From JALOAT01 sp041687015 (GTDB lineage Bacteria; Pseudomonadota; Gammaproteobacteria; Thiohalomonadales; Thiohalomonadaceae), in the NCBI GenBank assembly GCA_041687015.1, contig JAWLCT010000004.1, forward strand, positions 61,511 through 125,510: DNA of 64,000 nucleotides, read 5' to 3'. This document shows positions 31,123-40,300 of this stretch, piece after piece; position 1 is the first letter of the stretch, and every line of letters begins with the position of its first letter. The notes beneath the pieces were generated by a model. It did no database searches. It was not told where the DNA came from and worked only from the letters and a program-made list of their open reading frames with translations. The translations under genes were made by a program, and so were the position numbers.

Positions 31123-31371
31123 TCAATCCCGACCTTCGAGATCCCGCAACTTCTCCTGGAATTCTTCTCGGCCAATTTCGCCTCGGGCGTAGCGCTGCTT
31201 CAGTATCTCCACGGCACTTTTCTCCTGCGCCACTGCACCCGGTCCAGTCGTCGACAGCCAGCGCAGCAACGCCACGATGCCGAGGACGACCAACACCCAG
31301 AACAGAATCATCCATAGCAGGCCCATCCCCCAGCCGCCATAGCCGCCCATGTGTTCCCAGCCCCACATCAT
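31123..31371 (-). CDS. SHOCT domain small membrane protein
   Basis: An 82-aa protein with a Trp/Gly-rich N-terminus (MMWGWEHMGGYGGWGMG), one transmembrane helix (LLWMILFWVLVVLGIVALL) and a C-terminal SHOCT motif (AVEILKQRYARGEIGREEF). GGAGG precedes the double ATG at 31371. SHOCT domains are short oligomerisation modules; the cellular role is not known. It pairs with the DUF302 gene. Confidence 0.85.
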   Translation of the reverse strand: MMWGWEHMGGYGGWGMGLLWMILFWVLVVLGIVALLRWLSTTGPGAVAQEKSAVEILKQRYARGEIGREEFQEKLRDLEGRD

Positions 31372-31503
31372 GTTTCCTCCACTGTCGGCGCCTCTAATCC
31401 TGGTAACGGCGCCCCCCAACGCTATGTTTGGAAATGGGAGACGTGCACGCCGCGCATTGCATGCGCGCTTTTGAGCCAGCGGAAAGGCAAGACGCCGGCG
31501 GAC

Positions 31504-33075
31504 CTATTCGCCGGCAGACGCTGCCAGGTCCGCTCTCTTCAGCGTGATGCGAAATCGGGCCCCCTCGCCTTCCTTGCTCACCAGCGACAGGTTTCCCCCC
31601 ATGTCCTCGATGACCGTTCGGCTCACTGACAATCCCAGCCCTGTGCCCTGTCCCGGAGACTTGGTGGTAAAGAACGGATCGAAAATCCGGTTTTTAATGT
31701 CCTGCGGCACGCCCGGACCGGTATCCGCGATTTCGACAATCACGTGCTCCCCCTCGGCCCGGCCTGCCAACGCTATGCGCCTGTCCGCTCTTCCCGTAAC
31801 CGCATCCCGCGCGTTGAGAATCACGTTGAGGAACACCTGTTCAAGTTGGGGCCCCCTGCCGTAGGCGGGCGGAATCGCCTCGTCGAGGGCGCTGACGATT
31901 TCGATGCCCCTTGCGTTGAAATCATCTGCCAGCAACTCAAGCGCATGCTTCAAACGCTCCGGTACCGAAACCACCGAAACCTCCCCGCCCACGGGTCGAG
32001 CGAAGCTCAACATGCTCCTGATGAGTTCGCCCATGCGCACCAACTCCTTCTCGGCCTTGCCAAGATACCGGTCTACCAATGGCGCAGACGGATCACGACG
32101 GGCATAGTTCACATACGACATGACGCCCATCAGAGGATTGTTCAATTCATGCGCGATGCCTGCGGCCATGGTCCCCAGGGCGACGATCTTTTCCGTCTGG
32201 ATCACCTGCTCCTGCGCTGTCTTCAGCTCAGCCAATGTCTTCTCCAGTTTGCTGTTCGTCTCCCGAAGATTGACTTCTGCCCGCTTGCGTTCCGTGACAT
32301 CCAGCCATGTGCCTCGGAGCTCGATGGTCTCGCCGCCATTCGTCTGCACGATGGGCACTATCCGGGATTCGACAATACGTACCGCACCATCCGGCCGAAG
32401 GACCCGGTATTCATGGAAAAACACTTCCCGCGTCCTGAGCACACGATCCACTGCGGAAGCAACGCTCTGCCGGTCATCCGGATGCACCATGGATAACACC
32501 TCACCGAAAGGGAGTTCCGCTTGCCGTTCGCGCCCTGCTATGCGATACATCTCCTCCGACCACGCAAACATTTTGCGCTTGACGTCGAGGCGCCAACTCC
32601 CCAAATGCGCCAAGTGCTGCGCTTCATTGAGGAGCGCCTCTTTGGCCATGAGTTCTTCAGCAGAACGCTTGTAGCGCGTGATGTCGTGAACCACGCCAAC
32701 CCCGCCCTCCACATTGCCCGCCGCGTCGCGCAGCGGTGTGAGAAAAACGTCCAGGACGGCTTCAACACCCAACGCGCGGACGAATAGAGCGTGCTCCGAC
32801 AGCCAAAGGGTTTCTCCATTCAGAACCCGCCCATAAGGCTCAATGCTTCCGGCCAACTCCGTCAAGGCCGGGAGTTCTTGCGCAAGTCGCCCCCACGCCT
32901 GTTGCCGCGCCACGCCCGTGACCTGCTCCATGCTGGTGTTCCACACGGTGATTCTCAGGTCCCGGTCGAACGCGAAGATGAGATCGGCACTGTTATTGAC
33001 GATCTTGTCGGATAGCTCCCGTTCGCGCCGAAGTTGTTCGGCGACCTCATCAATCCCCTGCGTCTCTTCCTTCAC
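31504..33075 (-). CDS. PAS-domain sensor histidine kinase in kai operon
   Basis: A 523-aa soluble sensor kinase. PAS 1 spans about residues 22-135 (NNSADLIFAFDRDLRITVWN), PAS 2 about 150-265 (HLAHLGSWRLDVKRKMFAWS; HPDDRQSVASAVDRVL), then a coiled linker. The dimerisation helix has the phosphoacceptor His in TMAAGIAHELNNPLMGVMSY near 305. The ATPase domain has the N-box FLNVILNARDAV, VEIADTGPGVPQDIK and GQGTGLGLSVSRTVI. No membrane segment or receiver domain is present. Its start overlaps the end of kaiB by 26 bp, so it is translated with the kai genes and is a candidate output kinase analogous in position, not in sequence, to SasA. The partner response regulator is not nearby. Confidence 0.9.
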   Translation of the reverse strand: MKEETQGIDEVAEQLRRERELSDKIVNNSADLIFAFDRDLRITVWNTSMEQVTGVARQQAWGRLAQELPALTELAGSIEPYGRVLNGETLWLSEHALFVRALGVEAVLDVFLTPLRDAAGNVEGGVGVVHDITRYKRSAEELMAKEALLNEAQHLAHLGSWRLDVKRKMFAWSEEMYRIAGRERQAELPFGEVLSMVHPDDRQSVASAVDRVLRTREVFFHEYRVLRPDGAVRIVESRIVPIVQTNGGETIELRGTWLDVTERKRAEVNLRETNSKLEKTLAELKTAQEQVIQTEKIVALGTMAAGIAHELNNPLMGVMSYVNYARRDPSAPLVDRYLGKAEKELVRMGELIRSMLSFARPVGGEVSVVSVPERLKHALELLADDFNARGIEIVSALDEAIPPAYGRGPQLEQVFLNVILNARDAVTGRADRRIALAGRAEGEHVIVEIADTGPGVPQDIKNRIFDPFFTTKSPGQGTGLGLSVSRTVIEDMGGNLSLVSKEGEGARFRITLKRADLAASAGE

Positions 33076-33415
33076 CTGTTTGTTCCGAATGAGAACGCTG
33101 TTCGCTCATGGAGAGGCCCAGTGCCTTGAGGATCGCTCCGGAGTCACTCAGATCCCCGACCACTTTACGGTTTCCTTTCCTGGTGTTCACAATCAATGTA
33201 GGCACGATCAAGGCCCCTTCTCGAATCGCCCTGAACGGCTCATTACGCACATCGACGATTTCCAGCGTATACCGCCCCGACAGATAATGCTCGGCAACGG
33301 TGGTGAGGTTGGTTATGGCTTCTTCAGAAGCATAAGTCCCGCCAAGCACGAACAAGATCAATTTCGCCGTTTCCTGACGCCCCTCAGCGGTTGACGTGGA
33401 TGGACACTTTTCCAC
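33050..33415 (-). CDS. kaiB: KaiB family protein
   Basis: A 121-aa KaiB-like protein with a thioredoxin-like fold. The core runs from LILFVLGGTYASEEAITNL through YLSGRYTLEIVDVRNEPF to ALIVPTLIVNTRKG and KVVGDLSDSGAILKALGL, which follows the KaiB pattern including the IVPTLI strand. A ~17-residue N-terminal and a ~20-residue charged C-terminal extension are additional. The start is GTG at 33415, three bases after the kaiC stop. In cyanobacteria KaiB binds KaiC to reset its phosphorylation; in other bacteria kaiBC is linked to stress responses. No kaiA is present. Confidence 0.88.
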   Translation of the reverse strand: MEKCPSTSTAEGRQETAKLILFVLGGTYASEEAITNLTTVAEHYLSGRYTLEIVDVRNEPFRAIREGALIVPTLIVNTRKGNRKVVGDLSDSGAILKALGLSMSEQRSHSEQTGEGRDAGD

Positions 33416-33418
33416 GTA

Positions 33419-35233
33419 TTACCTTCGCTCTTGGTCAGTCGATGACTTCGTCTGCGCCTCTACGTCAGCATGCCGTATGGCCCGAAGCGCCGCCACCCTC
33501 TCCCTGGCCAACGTCTGACGCAGACGTTCTTCCTGTTCCAGGCGTTCGAGCGCCGCCCGCCTGGCCTCGAGTTCCCGCTCCAATACCAAACGCTCGTCTT
33601 CCAAGCGACGTTCTGCCTCGCTCCGCCGGATTTCCAATTCGAACTCGAGGGCTTTCAGGCGCGATGCCACTTGCGCCTCGGCCGCCTGCAGTTCCCTGCG
33701 CCGCTGCTTTGTCTCTGCACGCAAGCGCTCTTGCTCGTTACGATCCTCAGCTTCCCGCTCGGCCCTCAGCGCACCCATGAGCACCTGCCCGCGTGCCGTA
33801 TAGACGTCCGACAACGTCACGCCGCTGTCACTCAGGACGAGTTCCCGCACCTGATTGGAATGCCCGATCCCGCGCGCCTTCACAATGGTCAGCGCGCGGT
33901 TCCGCTCGCCACCGCTGGGCATGTAGGTCAAATGGATCCAGGTGTCGGCCACGGTGGAGACACGTATCTTCGAGACTTCAAGCGCCGGATCTGCTTCTTC
34001 CATCAGGCTGGTGATCAAAAGCGTAATTCCCCGGCGCTTTGCAAGCGACAGCAGCCGCTGGGCGACCGCCAGTCCCGTGAGACGCCCCCCAGCATGGACC
34101 AACGCCGAAAGTGGATCGATAACCATACAGCGCGGTTCATAGCCCTCGACGAGGGACTTGATCCGGATAAGATTCTCTTCCGAACTGCGTGCGCCGCTTT
34201 GCAGGCCGTGCATCTGCAGCACACCAGTTTCAAGCAATGGGTCAAGACGAATTCTCACCGAAGCGAGATTACGGATGATCTCATTGGGTGATTCGTCAAA
34301 GGCGATATAGAGGGTGCGTTCTTTCCGACGGCCCGCCGCCTGCGCAAAGGCCCCTGCCAACGTCGTCTTGGCCGTTCCCGGTGCGCCGGTCACCAGGATG
34401 CTCGATCCCCGTAGATACCCGCCAATAAGCATTGCGTCGAGCCGCGCGATCCCGCTCGACACCTTCTCGTTGGAGACGGGGAAATCGAGTTTCGCGGTCC
34501 CAAAACTTCCCACCTCCATGCCATCGGCGCCGATAGCGAAAGGAAACTCGTTCTGCTCGAAACCGGACCCTCGATACTTCAGAATGCGCATCTCCCTCAA
34601 AGCGACACGATCCGTGACCCGGTAGTGAAGAAGCAGGATGAAATCGGCTATGAAGAGCAGGAATGGGTAGGCCAGATCGCCACCGCGCTCGATCGCCTCG
34701 ATACGCGCAGTGAGAATACCGCTGACACCAAGCCTGTTCAGCCAGAGACGAAGACGGCGCAGCTCCTGCTTTCCAACCTCCTGGTCAGCGAACAGTTCCA
34801 GCAGCACATCGAGCGAGTCGAGCACGATGCGCCTTGCCCCCATTTCCTTAATCTTGGCCTCGAGGGTCTCGAGCATCCCCTGCAAGTCGAATTGACCTGA
34901 TCGCAACGTGTCCAATGATATCTGCGCGTCGATGAAGAACAGCTTCCCGTCGCGCTCCAACGCCGCGATATCCCAGGCAAAACCGCTCGCATTTGAACGG
35001 ATTTCCTCACAGGTTTCCTCGAATGCGAGAAAAATTCCCGGCTCCCCCGCATCCCTCGCACCGTTAATCAGCGTTTGCAGCGCAAATACCGTCTTTCCGG
35101 TCCCCGGCCCGCCGATAATCAGGGACGTACGTCCCGCAGGTAATCCGCCGTCGGAAATCTCATCGAATCCCGGGATTCCTGTGGGTAGCTTCACCAGCGC
35201 CCGCGGGGGCTGCACCTCTGTACGATCGTTCAC
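33419..35233 (-). CDS. kaiC: KaiC family double-ATPase protein with C-terminal coiled coil
   Basis: A 604-aa KaiC homologue. CI domain: GIPGFDEISDGGLPAGRTSL, Walker A GGPGTGKTVF near residue 38, FLAFEETCEEIRSNA. CII domain: LDAMLIGGYLRGSSILVTGA then Walker A GAPGTAKTTLAGAF, with alanine in place of the usual glycine, and YIAFDESPNEIIRNLAS. The motif RVSTVADTWIHL aligns with the Ser431-Thr432 autophosphorylation region of cyanobacterial KaiC, so both phosphosites appear kept. Residues about 490-604 are a long, charged, predicted coiled coil (RRSEAERRLEDERLVLEREL) not found in Synechococcus KaiC. GTG at 35233 is the first codon before conserved sequence; a frame extending to 35464 looks non-coding. 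Confidence 0.9.
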   Translation of the reverse strand: MNDRTEVQPPRALVKLPTGIPGFDEISDGGLPAGRTSLIIGGPGTGKTVFALQTLINGARDAGEPGIFLAFEETCEEIRSNASGFAWDIAALERDGKLFFIDAQISLDTLRSGQFDLQGMLETLEAKIKEMGARRIVLDSLDVLLELFADQEVGKQELRRLRLWLNRLGVSGILTARIEAIERGGDLAYPFLLFIADFILLLHYRVTDRVALREMRILKYRGSGFEQNEFPFAIGADGMEVGSFGTAKLDFPVSNEKVSSGIARLDAMLIGGYLRGSSILVTGAPGTAKTTLAGAFAQAAGRRKERTLYIAFDESPNEIIRNLASVRIRLDPLLETGVLQMHGLQSGARSSEENLIRIKSLVEGYEPRCMVIDPLSALVHAGGRLTGLAVAQRLLSLAKRRGITLLITSLMEEADPALEVSKIRVSTVADTWIHLTYMPSGGERNRALTIVKARGIGHSNQVRELVLSDSGVTLSDVYTARGQVLMGALRAEREAEDRNEQERLRAETKQRRRELQAAEAQVASRLKALEFELEIRRSEAERRLEDERLVLERELEARRAALERLEQEERLRQTLARERVAALRAIRHADVEAQTKSSTDQERR

Positions 35234-35396
35234 TCGTAGTGGCCCGGTTGCTCCTACGGGAAGCGTAGGCCAATGGCTCAGGCCGCCTGCGACGTGGGCC
35301 TGCAGGTGATCCGCGGCCGGTCGTTGCCGCCCAAGGCACGGCGATGTGCGGAGATATTGCTTCCGGGGAGCGGGACATCCCCGACCCCGCGAGGCA

Positions 35397-35969
35397 TCAC
35401 AGCATTCCGGGCCGGAAAAGCCGCCGTCGGCTGATAACCTTTCCGGAAACCATAAACTGCCCATCGCCCATATAGTGCAGGGTCTGTGGGTGCTTCGGAG
35501 AGCGTGCAGCCTGTGCGTTTACCACTTCCCAGACAAAAAAGTTGTACTTGTCCACCAGCCCGGCATCCGCCAATTTGCACTCGAAATTGGCATAACACTC
35601 ACGAATCGCAGGGGCTCGCACCTTTGCACCCTTGTCTGCTGTAAGCCCAAAGTGCAGGAATTTGTCGATATTCGCGCCGGACGTATTACCCGCACCCACC
35701 ACCTGATCCGTCAAGGCGGTGGTCGGCAGATTGATGACGCACTCGCGGCTTCGCAAGGCCATCTCGAAACTGTGGTTCGCGGACGAAATGACGCAACCCA
35801 CGAGCGATGGCGAAAACTCCATCACCGTGTGCCAACCCAGGGTCATGACGTTGAATTTCCCCTGCCAGGCCGTCGATACCAGCACAATGGGGCCGGGTTC
35901 CAGATAGCGTCGCACCGTTTCCAGAGGCACAGTAATCTTTTCGAATTGCGTCCTCATCGCCGTGAGCAT
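35397..35969 (-). CDS. Flavin reductase-like domain protein
   Basis: A 190-aa FMN-binding split-barrel protein (flavin reductase/DIM6-NTAB family). Visible are PIVLVSTAWQGKFNVMTLGW near residue 27, VGCVISSANHSFEMALRS, ECVINLPTTALTDQVVGAG and the C-terminal LHYMGDGQFMVSGKVISRR. It probably reduces or holds FMN; the electron donor is unknown. It is divergent from the FAD oxidoreductase at 36049 with an 80-bp spacer, which may make a shared control region. Confidence 0.87.
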   Translation of the reverse strand: MLTAMRTQFEKITVPLETVRRYLEPGPIVLVSTAWQGKFNVMTLGWHTVMEFSPSLVGCVISSANHSFEMALRSRECVINLPTTALTDQVVGAGNTSGANIDKFLHFGLTADKGAKVRAPAIRECYANFECKLADAGLVDKYNFFVWEVVNAQAARSPKHPQTLHYMGDGQFMVSGKVISRRRLFRPGML

Positions 35970-36048
35970 AGATGAAGCTCAAGAATCGCCACGTGTCCTC
36001 GTTGTCCGCTCTCCTAGACTGCACTGAAGAGAGCTGCGGAGTTCTTCC

Positions 36049-37248
36049 ATGGAACAGACTTATCGGTACATCGTCGTCGGCGGGGGGCTTGCCGGCGCCT
36101 CGGCGGTCGAGGCAATCCGGGAACGTGACCACGACGGCGCGCTACTGCTCATCGGTGAGGAACCGCACCTCCCCTACGATCGTCCACCGCTCACCAAGAA
36201 GCTCTGGTGGGGCAAGAAGCGGGTGGAGGATATCTTCCTGAAACCCGCCGATTATTACGCCGACCAGCGCATCGACCTCCGCCTGGGAATCCGGGTCGCG
36301 GCGCTGGATCCCGACACCAAATCGATTACCGATGCTCAGGGAAACCGTTACCGCTTCGACAAGCTTCTGCTCGCCACCGGCGGGAAGCCGCGCCGCTTGT
36401 CCATTCCCGGCGGAGACCTGGACGGGATCCGTTACTACCGGACACTCGATGATTATCTGGCGACCCGCGCCGTCGCATCGCCTGGTCGCTCCGCAGTCAT
36501 CATCGGTGGCGGTTTCATCGGCTCGGAAATCGGGGCGTCACTGCGAAGCAGCGGACTCGAGGTCACCATGCTGTTTCCGAAGCCCTATCTGGTCGACAAG
36601 GTGTTCCCGGACTATCTGGGCCGGGCAGTGACGGACCTGTTCCGCGCCCGCGGCGTCCGTATCGACCAGGACAGGCCCGCCGCTTTCACCAAGGCTGGCG
36701 ACCGTTTCGTGGTGACCACAGAAAAGGGCGGCCACCATGAGACCGACATTCTCATCGCAGGCGTCGGCATCGTGCCGGACATCAGCCTGGCGCAGCAGGC
36801 CAACCTCATGATCGACAACGGTGTGGTCGTGGATGACTATCTCGCCACGTCGCATCCGGACATCTACGCAGCAGGCGACATCGCCCGCTTCCGTTCGGTA
36901 CTTCTGGGGCATTCCAGCCGGCTCGAACACTGGGACAACGCCCTGCACCAGGGCAAGCATGCCGGCGCCAATATGGCCGGCGCCCACTTGGCCTATGACT
37001 ACGAGCCCTATTTCTTCTCCGATCTGTTTGAGTTCGGTTACGAAGCCGTGGGAGAAACCGACGCACGTCTGACCACGTTTGCGGACTGGCAAAAGGAGAA
37101 TGAAACAGGGGTCATCTATTACCTGAGGGACGAGCGGGTACGGGGCGCAATGATGTGTAACGTCTGGGACAAAGTTGACGCAGCGCGCGCGCTCATCCGC
37201 AGCGGCGAACGTGTCTCGCCGGAATCCCTGCGAGGTCGGATTCGATAA
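36049..37248 (+). CDS. FAD-dependent NAD(P)H oxidoreductase (ferredoxin/rubredoxin reductase-like)
   Basis: A 399-aa two-dinucleotide-binding flavoprotein. The FAD-binding fold begins YIVVGGGLAGASAVEAIRER; PYDRPPLTKKLWWG follows near 44, and the NAD(P)-binding fold starts SAVIIGGGFIGSEIGASLRS near 147. The second FAD motif is SHPDIYAAGDIARF near 268. No redox-active CxxC pair is seen, so the family is ferredoxin/rubredoxin reductase or apoptosis-inducing-factor-like rather than thioredoxin reductase. The ATG follows a purine-rich GAGAGCTGCGGAG stretch. It is divergent from the flavin reductase-like gene. Confidence 0.88.
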   Translation: MEQTYRYIVVGGGLAGASAVEAIRERDHDGALLLIGEEPHLPYDRPPLTKKLWWGKKRVEDIFLKPADYYADQRIDLRLGIRVAALDPDTKSITDAQGNRYRFDKLLLATGGKPRRLSIPGGDLDGIRYYRTLDDYLATRAVASPGRSAVIIGGGFIGSEIGASLRSSGLEVTMLFPKPYLVDKVFPDYLGRAVTDLFRARGVRIDQDRPAAFTKAGDRFVVTTEKGGHHETDILIAGVGIVPDISLAQQANLMIDNGVVVDDYLATSHPDIYAAGDIARFRSVLLGHSSRLEHWDNALHQGKHAGANMAGAHLAYDYEPYFFSDLFEFGYEAVGETDARLTTFADWQKENETGVIYYLRDERVRGAMMCNVWDKVDAARALIRSGERVSPESLRGRIR

Positions 37249-37370
37249 CGGCCGCGACGTCACGCGACCCCTGACCGGCTTCCGGGTAGTTAACGCTCAC
37301 GCGGTTTCGGGCCGTCGGGGTCCGCCGCCCCCTCGCCTGGCGTGCTCTCAACCGCGAGAGCACGGTACCC

Positions 37371-40300
37371 ATGGGTTTCGCTGCGGGCGCGCTTGCGAAT
37401 GCGCCGAAATGTGCGACACCGACCGTCTTTTCCTGGTCGCCGGCATACACTGGACGCCCCGGTCTTTCGCGCATTGATTCCGAGCAGCCATTGTCCAGCG
37501 CAGACACAAACGCCGAGACGTTAGAACAGCCACATGCCTGGTTTCGCTTCGGACCGCCTGCACTGCTCATCGCCCTCATCACCATCACGTCCGCGTCGAT
37601 TAGCTATCTTCTTTATCACTTTCTGGTTGAATTCTTTACCATCGCTGTGGCGTTCCTGTTGGGCGTCGTGAGCTGGTATACGCATCCCCTCGCCCGTAAC
37701 GGCATGATCGCATTTCTGGGGATCATGTTTCCGGCTGTCGCGTTCATCGATCTGGCACACACGCTGGTCTATGAGGGGATGCACGTGCTCCCTGTCCAGG
37801 GTGCCAATGCGCCCAGCCAGTTGTGGCTGGAGGCGCGTTTGCTCCAGGCGGTGGCCCTGCTGGCCGCCCCGGCATTCATTGGCCGTGCACTGCCACGGGG
37901 CGCCATCGCCACTGGAGCGGCATTGGTGGTGGCCCTTTCCATCGCGCTGGTGGCTTGGGATCTCATGCCGGTCGCCTACCTGGACGGTGTTGGATTAACG
38001 CCCTTCAAGATTGTCAGCGAGTGGGTGATCATCCTGCTGTTCTCTGCGGCACTCGCGAATCTGCACCGACGGCGCCGTCTGTTCGACCCTACCATGCTGC
38101 GGCTTTTGCAGGGCGGACTGTTGTGTTTCATTGTCGCGGAATTTGCTTTCACGCAGTACATAGGCACCTATGATCTCGCGAACCTGTTCGGCCATCTCGC
38201 CAAGCTTGCCGGCTTCTGGCTCATCTTCCTGGCGGTGGTAAAGACTGGCCTGGAGCAGCCGATTCGCCTTCTGAGTGACAAGGTGTCGAGCTATGACGCG
38301 ATTCCGCAGCCGGTTATCGTGGTGGATCGCAGCGGGCATATTCGGCAAGTCAACAGCGCAGCGCGTCGTGCTGCCCCTGCCCTGACTATCGGCTCGGACC
38401 AACACACGCATTTCCATCCGTCGACGCTCACACGCGACCGCTGCCCCATTTGCACCGCCGTTGCCGAGGGCCGACGCGTTGACGATATGGAACTGCACTA
38501 CCCGGATGCCGGACGCTGGCGTTTGCTGTCTGTCGCTCCGCTTTCGTTTGGCCCCATGACGCAGGCGATGGTCCAGGTGATTTACGACATCACCAACCGC
38601 AAGGAAGCTGAACTGGCCCGTCGTGCGGCCGAAAACCGCACCCGACTCTTGCTGGAATCCGTGGGCGAAGGAATCTGCGGCGTGGACCGCGAGGGCCGGA
38701 TCAGCTTCGTCAATGCTGCGGCGGCGCGCATGCTGGGTTATGCGCCCGATGCGATCATCCGACAGCCCTTGCACGCACTGGTGCATCACCAGGACACCTC
38801 GAACGAGGTCACGGCGGAATGCCCCATGCACAGGGCGCTGACGGATGGTCGGCCACATCGCTCCGAGAAAGAATTCTTCCTGCGCAGCGACGGCACCACC
38901 TTGCCCGTTGCCTATGTCGCCATGCCCTTGGTTGAGGAAGGCAGGATCATCGGCGCCGTGGTGAGCTTTTTAGATATCAGTGAGCGCCTCGCCGCAGCCG
39001 CCGCATTGCATGACAGCGAAGAGCGCTTTCGCAGCATATCCGCGGCTGCACAGGACGCCATTGTGATGATCGACGATACCGGCCGTATCGCCTACTGGAA
39101 TCCGTCCGCCGAGCGCATGCTGGGTTATCGTTCCGCGGAGGCGCTTGGGCGGGATGTGCATGACCTGATAGCGCCGGCCCAATACCGAGCCCACGCCGTT
39201 TCGGGTCTCACCGCCTTTGCCGCCACGGGGGGCGGACCCGCCATAGAAAAGGTGCAGGAGCTCTCCGCCATGCGCAAGGATGGCGGGGAATTTCCCGTGG
39301 AGTTGTCTGTTTCAGCACTCCTGCTGGACGGCCGCTGGCATGCCGTAGGGATCCTGCGTGATGTGTCGGAACGCAAATCTTCAGAGGCCTTGCAACGCCA
39401 GTTGCTCGCCATCATTGAAGCGACGCCTGATTTCGTTGCCACGTTCACGCCAACGGGTGAAATTACTTATCTCAACGGCGGCGCCCGGGCTCTGGTCGGT
39501 CATAGCACCGCCGATGCGCCAGCACTGGACATCGAGCAGGTCTATCCCCCAAGGGCGGCAAGGATCCTGCGCGATGAAGCACTCCCCCACGCAATGCGTA
39601 CCGGCCTGTGGCAGGGTGAACTGGTGTTCAAAAGCCAGAACACCCGCGAGATTCCGGTGTCGCAAATCATCCTGGCCCACGAGGACGAGCACGGAACAGT
39701 GACCCACCTGTCGGCGGTCGCCCGTGATATCAGTGACCGCAAGCAGTTGGAGGCGGCATTGCGTGCCGCGGCGGCACGTGAAGAACATTTCGCGAACGCT
39801 GTTATAAACAGCCTTCCGGGATTCTACTTCCTCGTGGACCAGGCGGGGCACCTTTATCGCTGGAACACGGCTCTGGAACAGGTCACCGGTTACACATCCG
39901 AACAGATGACCCGCATGCATCTGCTTTCCCTGTTCCACCGCGCGGACAGGGATGCGCTGCGCAGCGCCACCGAGCGGGTTTTCGAGGACGGGCGGGCTGA
40001 GATCCAAGTCGCGCTCCTGACGCACTCCGGCCGAACGATCCCCTGCTTCATGACGGGCATACGTTTCGATGCCGAGGGCAAGCGCTATCTCACCGGCACC
40101 GCCTTGGACATCAGTGCGCTTAAAGAAGCCGAGGCGGCACTCGCCAGTAGCGAAGCACGTTTGCGCCACGCCCTGCAGTGCGCGCACGCCGGCACCTGGG
40201 ATCTCGATCTTCTCACCGGCAACGTCCACTGGTCCGACGAAATGTATCGTCTCTACGGGATGGAACCGGAAAGCCGCCCGATCTCCCCGGACACCTGGAT

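Noticed and set aside
35234..35464. N-terminal extension of KaiC by 77 codons
   Set aside because: The extension has no KaiC similarity, lies over a REP-like sequence and precedes a usable GTG directly before the conserved domain.
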